Below are positions 57,201 to 64,000 of a DNA stretch of 64,000 bases, one piece after another. Made by a program: the position numbers and the translations under genes. This stretch comes from Scortum barcoo. Lineage: Eukaryota; Chordata; Actinopteri; Centrarchiformes; Terapontidae. Under the pieces are notes generated by a model. It had not been told where the DNA came from. It saw nothing but the letters and a program-made list of their open reading frames with translations, and searched no databases. Each line of letters begins with the position of its first letter. Within the stretch, counting starts at the first letter, position 1. The DNA is taken from NCBI GenBank assembly GCA_023238725.1, contig CM041541.1, positions 9,448,044 to 9,512,043 of the forward strand, written 5' to 3'.

Positions 57201-59716
57201 GCAGACGCAGCGTAGATTTCTTTGATCAACATCCGCCCACATCTTCACAGTAATCATCAATTAGCCCTGTGATTTTCTGATGGTTTGGGATTTATGAATC
57301 AGAATAAGGATTATTGAGAGTTTGTGCATCTCAGATATACAATCTCAAATTGGGTTACTTCCTTTGTGTGTCTGTGTGTGTGTGTGTGTTTGAGAGCGCT
57401 GTTGCATAATGTGTGAATCTCGGCAGCCGGTGCTCTGGGATTTGGAACAACTTCAGATGAGTGAAGCAACTCTTTGTCTGAGCAGATTCACTCGTCCTGC
57501 TTCTCCTTCACAAACAGAAGGCTCGGCTCATTACTGGAAGATAGTGTGTATAAAATAATCTCCTAAAGCAGCTTTTATATAACTGCATTTGTTGCCCTTT
57601 TGTACGTTTTCACCCTTAACGAGAGCAGCTTTTGATGACTAACGGTTGAAAAAAGCCTCGCTGCATCTACCTGCTCCCATCACCTCCCCTATTAATATTT
57701 GAGTAAGGTTTTTACATAAGTGCTTTCTGAGGTTATGGCAGGAGATATTTTACATCCTCACCCTCTGTTTTCTTGAAAATGCCATGAGGCTGATGGATTC
57801 TGAGTCAGCTGATGAAAAAAAAAAAAAAAGATTCTGAGTCAGACGTGAGGCGACTTAAGAAAAAAAAAAAAAAAGAGTTGTTTGGCATCGCCGCCGCCGT
57901 GGATGTTCCTCCTGTGAGACGAGTCCCAGCCAAATAATTTCCACTAATGGAGACAGCTCCCACTCAGAGCTCAGCTAATGTCTGATTCTCCTTTTGCCAA
58001 ACGGTGGGTGGTAAAAACTGATTAGGACGAAGCACGCTGAGTTAGCACCAGGGGTTTCACGAGACACGAAACAAACAAATCATGGCGATATATGAGAAGA
58101 ATTAAAAGTGAAACGCCTGAATGGAGACTTGTTGCTGATGAGTATTTGAATTAGAAAATATAGGAATTATTGAGACGTCTGAGCTAAATAAAAGGTTGAA
58201 GCCATAAGCTGAAAGGTTAACATACTGAGCAAAAAGTAATGGAATAAAAGGTTGAACAGTAATCAATTGCTAAATGGTCCAAACGGCTTAAACTAATGGA
58301 TATAAAAGCTTCAAATAGCTTAAATCAATGGATATAAATGGATATGAATGGTTCAAACAACTAAAATTAACACTTAGCTGTTAGAACCATCTATATCCAT
58401 TACCTTTTGCTGACAGTGATGGATATAAAGTATTCAAACATATAAAAGTAATGGATATGAATGGATAATCAGTTAGCAAAAAGCAATGGATGTAAATGGT
58501 TTAAACAGCTAGAATTCATGGATATAAACAGTTGGCAAAAAGTAATGGATATAAATGGTCTAAAGGGATAGATAGTTTAAAGATAAGTTAAAAGTAATGG
58601 TTAAATGGTGGATAAATAATAATAAAAAAGGTTGTGGATGTGCAGTGAAACAGCGAAAAGTGATGGATAAATTGTTGTAAATAGTTGAAAATGTCCTACT
58701 TCTATTACTACAAGAGGTAGTGGTACAAATTCAAACTTGTTCAAACCTTAATGAAATCATTTATAAAATGAATAGTTCAGTAAAAACCTAATAATTAAAC
58801 AATACCCTTAAACTTTAGATTAATCTGACAGACTTTACGTCAGACTGGCCCGTGTCTCTGTTCCTACTTATTTTCAAAGAACTATATTTCACTTCTTCCA
58901 CTTCCATTACCGATATTTGTCTGCTTCTCGCTAATTGGGTCCAGACAGTTCCAGGTCTTCCTTTGGCTGGAAAATTTTCTAATCAGGAGATTTGTTTTTT
59001 ATTATTACTTCGAAAAAAGCACCTACGTCAACCAGCAGCCGGCCTTGACATTAACAAGCCTCTCAACAAGTTTAACTTTTATGAATGAATTCCCTCTGCA
59101 TTTCCAAACTTTTAAAGGAGACGCTCGGGGCCTCTCGACTCGAAGCGTCCTCGGGCAGAATGCTGACTGAAGACCGGCCTCCTGAATGACGCAGCGTTTT
59201 GAAAACCCCTTGAGGACAGCCAGAGGGGGAAAAAAAAACAAAAGGATCCCTTTCTCAAGAGATAAAGACGATCACAGAAAATACATAATTCAACTTTGAA
59301 AAGGCTGTTTTCTTGCCCCGAGCGTGGCAGAGATCCAACATTTCTGGGCATCGGATTCATAATTTATATCCCTGCTAAATTAATTGGCCGTCAACCAAAT
59401 GAGAGCGCGCAGAGAGAGAAAGGGTGAGATCAGGGTAAATTTGATGAGAGGCAGATTGACTGGATTTAATGAGCAGCCTGACAAATTATTTTTCAAGCTT
59501 TCTGAGGATTAAACCAATTAAGGAAAATCAATCTCTGAGCTCGTTTGCCACGCGCGGTGAATACTTGCGCACGCGGTGATGATACCTGGTGGCGCCCTAC
59601 CTGCTGCGAGATGGAGTATCCGATGACGGTGTCGCCCTGCGGGACGTTCCAGGTCACCATGGCCGAGTGCGCCCTGAGCTGGGTCACCGAAACGTTCACC
59701 GGGGCCGCCGGCACTG
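50725..59716 (-). CDS. fndc4: Fibronectin type III domain protein 4 (irisin relative), 5'-partial, five exons
   Basis: Type I membrane/secreted protein with one FNIII domain. In mammals the shed ectodomain acts as an anti-inflammatory and adipose signal; here that is transferred from the family. Exons joined: 59716-59601, 54338-54237, 52038-51931, 51180-51091, 50930-50725. The FNIII domain spans PAAPVNVSVTQLRAHSAMV to VHFRTLERSD; the membrane helix covers GELLIITTVLLLWAG and AVIALFC; the cytoplasmic motif CRQYDIIKDNDSN follows. Choice of FNDC4 over FNDC5: VIGYSISQQ, RQDGLMQRSIREVNT, MEGLGMTPHLQTGELLII and KDNDSN each match FNDC4 better. The signal-peptide exon was not found and may lie in or beyond 59717-64000. 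One base is missing in the third exon (52024-52027). Confidence 0.92.
51091..51180 (-). CDS. fndc4: fndc4 exon with start of membrane helix
   Basis: 90 bases. Encodes EPAMEGLGMTPHLQTGELLI then ITTVLLLWA (first and last codons split). Acceptor CCCTCAG; donor GGGCAG|GTCAGC. Confidence 0.95.
51931..52038 (-). CDS. fndc4: fndc4 exon with end of FNIII domain; apparent one-base deletion
   Basis: Acceptor TTTTAG then GTGCAGTCTGTG (VQSV). After the run of four G (minus strand, 52027-52024) the family frame is the next one: ANMHGDSQPSRAVHFRTLE then RSDHYPAGVLDH. Human FNDC4 has VRSIG, GESPPGPRVHFRTL at the same place. With a fifth G the exon is 109 bases and joins both neighbours in phase; as written it does not. 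Confidence 0.85.
53885..54075. repeat. AAGTAACTAAGTAC-family repeat fragment
   Basis: 'gtagaaatactctgttata', 'atatttgagtaaaaaagtc' and 'gaaaatgtacttaaaaagat' follow the pattern of the copy at 6826. Confidence 0.45.
54163..54231. repeat. (TG)n microsatellite at fndc4 splice donor
   Basis: About 34 TG units with a single CA interruption near 54205. On the transcribed (minus) strand it is a CA repeat beginning about 4-5 bases inside the intron. Confidence 0.95.
54237..54338 (-). CDS. fndc4: fndc4 exon with middle of FNIII domain
   Basis: 102 bases, whole codons. Encodes RQDGLMQRSIREVNTSSRWC then VLWDLDEDTHYSVQ. Acceptor TCTCCAG; donor GTCCAG|GTGAGA, with a CA repeat starting at once in the intron. 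Confidence 0.95.
54339..59600 (-). other. fndc4: fndc4 intron (5.3 kb)
   Basis: Long, mainly AT-rich intron. Contains the degenerate minisatellite at about 58200-58640, two A-runs near 57820-57870, and complex blocks near 57880-58060 and 58890-59480 that could be regulatory. No coding exon recognised. Confidence 0.45.
58200..58640. repeat. Degenerate AATGGATATAAA minisatellite
   Basis: The word AATGGATATAAA and close variants (aatggatatgaa, aatggatgtaaa) recur about a dozen times at irregular 15-60 bp spacing, alternating with 'ggttcaaacagct' and 'cagttagcaaaaagt'. Too diverged for a fixed period. Confidence 0.7.
59601..59716 (-). CDS. fndc4: fndc4 exon with first half of FNIII domain
   Basis: Acceptor at AACAG (start 59716) or three bases later (59713); both give the same frame. 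Encodes VPAAPVNVSVTQLRAHSAMV then TWNVPQGDTVIGYSISQQ. Donor CAGCAG|GTAGGG. Confidence 0.93.
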
Positions 59717-60079
59717 CTGTTAACACACAAACACACACACACGTTTGTATTATTGTGAAGGACGGGCAGTCAGTCACACACTTCGAGCAAGCATTTCCAT
59801 TTTATAGCACTTTTTGCTTCAACTCAACCACATCTGAGAGGCACATTTGTCCTTTTGTCACGATTTTCTGACAGATTTAGATGCTTTTTAGTTTATAAAA
59901 GTGAAAACCATGTATCTCCAAATGTGTTGATGTTGAATGTTTGTGATTAAATGAAATGAAATGTGATTATTATTATTATTTTTAAGAGATTTTTTAGAGA
60001 TTCGTAGTTCTCACAGTACAACTACATACATGGAGATCTTATAGACCATGATGCATTGCTGTGGATTAAACTAGTCATC

Positions 60080-60640
60080 ATATATAAAGTGGTTAAAATG
60101 AGCTCAACCTGACACATGTACAGCAGTAAAATACAACCTCCACATTACTGCAGCAGGAATATTAATCCAGAAACATCAGATATAATATTAAAATACTGAC
60201 AGGGAAGATTTTACTGTACAAAATGCACTTTTACATTATCACCATGTCACCTCTGTCACTGTGATCATTTTACTCCCTACAAGGTACAATGTGAAATTGT
60301 ACCCATGTCATTCATATCATGTGCTATTTGTCAATCTAATGCAATAAAAACCCATGGGGATATCTGTATATCTGTACATATGGAGGATATATGTTGTGTA
60401 TTTATGATTATAGTGTATTTATGTAATTTATGTCTGCTATATGTTTTTGAACTCTCTTTTCATGTTTGTCTGGCAGTAGATAATAAAGTTTATCTTTTCT
60501 TTACTTTTCATAATTTCAGCACATCTAGCTGATATTATTAAAAATACATACACTTAAGTAAGGTTATAAATGCAGGACTTTACTTATAGTGGAGTATTAT
60601 CACAGTGTGGTTATACTTTTACTTAAATACTGAGAAGGAT
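60080..60640. repeat. AAGTAACTAAGTAC-family repeat, interrupted
   Basis: Left part 'cagcagtaaaatacaacctc'-type text and right part 'cacttaagtaaggttataaa' and 'cttttacttaaatactgag' belong together, split by unrelated AT-rich DNA at about 60290-60540. Confidence 0.4.
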
Positions 60641-60824
60641 TTCAGTGAAATAATCACTGGTCAATTAAAGATGGGAACTTCACTCTGTTGGACTTCTAAT
60701 TTTTGGCATATATTTGATTTTAAGGGAACATCTGGTAAAGAAATACAAGACCATTGATATAATCAATTGGAAAATTTTGAAATTTTGGGAATACGTATGT
60801 TTTCTTGTTAAGATTAAGAAGATC

Positions 60825-60990
60825 TCAGCTAGCTGCAGTGACTTTCTGGAAACTACTGTGCCAAATTAAAAGACAGTCCTGCTCATAACTCTCTAAAAGA
60901 CGACTAATAATCCTTTTTAGATTTCTGTCTATGCAGAGGTTAAACACAGGAGATAAAACATGTTAATTAATGAGCTTTAGGGCTGCTTGT
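60825..60990. repeat. Partial GCTAAGCTAAGCTAAC-family repeat copy
   Basis: 'ctagctgcagtgactttctg' and 'ggagataaaacatgttaatt' match the left half of the copy at 19785; the GCTAAGCTAAC core is absent. Confidence 0.5.
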
Positions 60991-61439
60991 TGGTGGTTTC
61001 CCTCAAATTCAACCACCTCAATCCTCAAACACACACTCAAATGAAATAAATGGATAAATTAAAGGGGTTGATAAACAAACACCCCTCTAACCCTTTCAGA
61101 GTTGGACATCTTGGACACGAAGCCAAACTGTTTGAGTGCCCATTCGCAGTTGAGGATGACTCTCTGTCAGTGTGAGTCATTGTGGATTAAAGTGTCGGCT
61201 AAATGGCTAAAATGTAAATGTATGATCATGTGCAACAAATGACACACACACACGCGTGTACTGTACTTACACAGCTGAAGGCTCATATTAATGCTTCTCT
61301 GGGGGAAGGTTAAAATTGATGGGAAACCTTAAGTGTTCGCTAAGTGAGTGTGAGATTTTTTTTATGTCTAAATCATTGGTAAAAAGCTGTGACCTCCACT
61401 GAGAGGGAGGGAAATAAAAAAGTATTTATTTTCTTTTTA

Positions 61440-61829
61440 GTTAATAGAAAACAGCCCGACTTCAGGGGAAGAAAGGAAGGAAAATGTCAAGCAAAACCAA
61501 GAAATAAAAGGTTACATGAGGAGAGAAAGAGGGGAAATGCAACATAAAATGGAAGAAAATGAAGCAGAAAAAGGGGGTGAAAGAAAGACAAAGCAACAAA
61601 TAAAGGAAAAAATAAGAAAAAAAGACAAACTAGGAAAGAGAAAGAGCAAGAAAGACATAAAATGACAGAGATGCAAACAAGGGATGAAGACAAAATGAGA
61701 CAGAAAGAAAGACGAGACAAAAAAGGGAGAAATGAGACCAAAACACCAAAGAATTAAGTGAGACAGAAAGTGAAAAAGAAAAGAAAAAAAAGACAAAAAG
61801 AGGCAAAAGAGAGAGAAGCAAAGAGACAG

Positions 61830-61871
<42 letters not shown>

Positions 61872-62050
61872 CAACAGGCCAAAAAAGGGGACAACAGACA
61901 AAACAAAAAGGACAAAAAGACACAAAAAATGAGACAGAAAAAGATTAAACAAGACAGAAAGATAAAAAGGAAAGACACCGATTAGACAAAAAGAAAGAGA
62001 GTAAGACAAAATGAAGAAAAAGAGACAAAAAAAAAGACCGAAAATGAGAC
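61440..62050. repeat. Polypurine tract (about 600 bp)
   Basis: Plus strand almost entirely A and G with rare C or T: 'agaaagaaagaaagagagag' core at 61828-61872 and many 'gacagaaaga', 'gacaaaaaga' words. Long frames on both strands are by-products of the low complexity. Confidence 0.9.
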
Positions 62051-63232
62051 AGAGTACTTTAGTATTTTAGGTTGAATTTTCAAAACAGCAAAATATTTTT
62101 TAGTCTGTTGTAACACTGTATGATGTACATGAAACAAATGAATGAAAGGCCAATCAGTCAATAACAAAACGAACTTTATTGGTAAAACTGTCATGATGAT
62201 AATGGGCCCCAAAACAATAAAAAAAAGTGTTTTTAACTTATCACAGCTTAGTGCACAAAAATTATGAATTGAATTACATTCAAATCATGTTATTTCAAGA
62301 AAAAATACTGAATTACTCTGTAAAAAACTAACTGGAATAATTTTTTTTTTACTCAATAAACCAAGTCTTTTTTTTTAGCTATGTAGCATCTGATACCACA
62401 TAGCAAAAACTAGGCTAACAGAGGGATTTTCTTACAATAACAACAATTAAATTAACACTCAGCCTCACCAAAATCTTAATTTATCAACTTTTTATATATA
62501 GTTATCAACTATATATCAACTCTGGGTCGCCTGTGTGCTCTGGTCTGCAGCAGGGGATGAAATAAATGCGCACCCCGCCAATGAAAAGGTGAAACTGCAC
62601 CAAGGTTACCTCTAACTCTGCTGAGCAAGAAGAAATGAAGATCACACTGTTAGTGCACCTTATGGGAAAAATCAGACCTCATGTGAGATTAGATCAGATC
62701 AATGTTAAATAGATTAGTAACTATTTTGATAACCAGTTAGATGTAAGATGTCAGATATTATCCAGCTTCTCTGATTCTGTATCATATTATAGAAATGTAT
62801 ATTTTATACTTAGTTATAGTTTTGGATTGTTAATTAGATGATTAAAACCATCACCATTTTTATACCATTTTCAAGTTTTTATATTTAATTTATTATATTT
62901 CATTACTTCAAATGGGCACAAAGGCCACGCTGAGGTTATCTTCTTAAACTTTGTGCTTATTTTGACCAGTTTAGTTGTCATTAATATCACATCAGTGAGT
63001 TGTGTATTCCTTTATATGTACATATTTGACAGCACTTCAGCAAGTGTAATGAAAGCACAAACAATCATTTTGTTTCATATGGAAGATTAGCAGCAGTTCA
63101 ATCCTCTAACTCTAACTAAAATATTCCTGGTGTCATCTCCAAAGCACACACTGTTTATAATGTTTATGCACAGAAAGTCAAAGCCTGCCAAAGAATTTCT
63201 GGAGTCTTTTAATGCGGACTTCTCTTCGCCTT

Positions 63233-63886
63233 TTACAGGCGGGCTTTCGGCTGAAGGCGCCTCTTTAGTGGCTGCGGGCGTTTGGTCAGTGGGCAAATGT
63301 GACCCATCGTACCCAGCGGGTTTCTCCTCACTGAGAAGAAAGAACTTTTTCTTTTTCTGGCTGCTGATTCTTTTATAGATGAGCCAGGAGTGTCTTTTCT
63401 GCCAGCAGGTGCTCCTCTACCAAGATGCTCATCTGTGAGGGAGCATGAAGGTGACCCAACAGTGGCTGAAGGTGACCCAACAGTGGCTGGTGGTGTCATA
63501 AAAATGTCTGGCATCTCCTCAGAAATAAAATCAGTTTTTCCGGCTGCTGATTTCTTCATTTCAGCTGAGCCAAAAGCGTCTCTGTCGCCAAGAGTTGCAG
63601 CTCCATCATTTGTATGAAGCTTGTTTGTGAAGGAGTGTGAAGGTGAACCATCAATGGCTGATGGTGGCACCTCTTCAGCTGAACTTTTTCTGACTTGTTC
63701 TGAAACAATGTAGATGGTGATTCAGTTTATGTGCTTCCTGTCTCTTGGCATCACAGCAAATTTGTATGAATTCATTCTTTAATCGTGACATTGACCACTT
63801 ACCTGTATTAGGTGATACAGACTTATAAAAGTCGGGTCCCATTTTGGAGGGAACTTGCCACTGGCAATGTGGTATTCCTTTTGGGT
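63233..63886 (-). CDS. Unrecognised gene, two in-phase exons with internal protein repeat (partial)
   Basis: Exon 63886-63803 (acceptor CCTGTAG, donor ACAG|GTAAGT) encodes PKGIPHCQWQVPSKMGPDF then YKSVSPNT. Exon from 63699 (acceptor TTTCAG) continues in the same phase: EQVRKSSAEEVPPSAIDGSP and on to a stop at 63235-63233. Two units of about 45-50 residues align (SPSHSFTNKLH...KKSAAGK and SPSCSLTDEHL...KESAARK), with a perfect 21-bp duplication at 63450-63490 coding SPSATVG twice. The protein is polar and Ser/Lys-rich, with no signal, membrane or enzyme motif. The repeat continues in another frame below 63340 (EEKPAGYDGSHLPTD, ESPPVKGEEKSALKDS), so the true 3' structure is uncertain. The gene runs off the right edge. 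I do not know its function. Confidence 0.6.
63803..63886 (-). CDS. Unrecognised gene, first visible exon
   Basis: 84 bases between a good acceptor and a strong GTAAGT donor; the phase-1 end fits the next exon. Encodes a 27-residue stretch with Trp, Cys and Pro (HCQWQVPSKMGPDFYKSV). Confidence 0.6.
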
Positions 63887-64000
63887 CTACAGGAAGAACA
63901 TACAGAAATCAGATACTCCTTCCTCAGTGTGTTCAAAAGAGGTTAAAAGTCGGATTGGACATAAAGAGCACAGAGAGAAGCAGAACAAGGATAAAATACC

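Larger units (their letters stand above)
59717..63232. other. Region 5' of recognised fndc4 exons
   Basis: The missing signal-peptide exon of fndc4 might be here, but I found no Met-plus-hydrophobic stretch with a phase-2-compatible donor. Contains repeat fragments at 60080-60640 and 60825-60990 and a purine tract at 61440-62050. Otherwise AT-rich. Confidence 0.4.

Noticed and set aside
61512..62009. 165-codon minus-strand frame rich in Ser, Leu and Phe, looking like a membrane protein
   Set aside because: It is the complement of the purine tract; hydrophobicity is a by-product of TTC/CTT/TCT codons.
62520..62640. Possible coding exon or signal-peptide exon of fndc4 on the minus strand
   Set aside because: Open for about 25 codons (FIGGVRIYFIPCC) but no proper splice sites in the needed phase and no match to an FNDC4 signal peptide.
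1..64000. CRISPR arrays, phage, operons or bacterial defence systems
   Set aside because: Intron-rich vertebrate genes and vertebrate repeats throughout; no direct-repeat/spacer pattern of CRISPR type.

Overview
The window is nuclear DNA of a ray-finned (teleost, probably percomorph-type) fish. The support is three recognisable multi-exon vertebrate genes with canonical GT-AG introns, a LINE fragment of the L2-like kind common in fish, several fish-type dispersed repeats (the 'GCTAAGCTAAGCTAAC' family, the 'AATCGATTAATCG' family and the 'AAGTAACTAAGTAC' family), and abundant CA, AT and GA microsatellites. The single-letter track of long open frames is mostly noise; the real genes were found by joining exons through their splice sites.

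Layout: 1-8940 is gene-poor DNA 3' of nr4a2, with a reverse-strand L2-like LINE remnant at about 4350-5460. On the minus strand, 13262 down to 9446, lies a complete nr4a2 (Nurr1-type orphan nuclear receptor, six coding exons, 591 residues) with one likely non-coding 5' exon. Head-to-head with it, on the plus strand, is gpd2 (mitochondrial FAD-linked glycerol-3-phosphate dehydrogenase), with a non-coding first exon ending at 15466 and 16 coding exons from 19057 to about 36828. The roughly 1.6 kb between the two starts holds a GT microsatellite and a degenerate 42-bp minisatellite. From about 38.4 to 50.7 kb is intergenic DNA, with a striking tandem array of tRNA-promoter-like repeats at 44520-45470. 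On the minus strand, 59716 down to 50725, are the last five exons of fndc4 (FNIII-domain membrane protein, irisin relative); its signal-peptide exon was not found. At the right edge (63233-63886, minus strand) are two in-phase exons of a gene I do not recognise, with an internal protein repeat.

Two genes each carry an apparent one-base frame break in a G/C-rich run: an extra base in the last gpd2 exon, and a missing G in the third recognised fndc4 exon. In both, allowing for that base restores the family-typical protein, so consensus errors in the assembly are the simplest explanation. The three known genes do not form one pathway: a transcription factor, a mitochondrial redox-shuttle enzyme and a secreted/membrane FNIII protein lie side by side. 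The nr4a2-gpd2 neighbourhood is also known from mammals (human 2q24), so that part is conserved synteny. I see no CRISPR, operon, phage or bacterial content.
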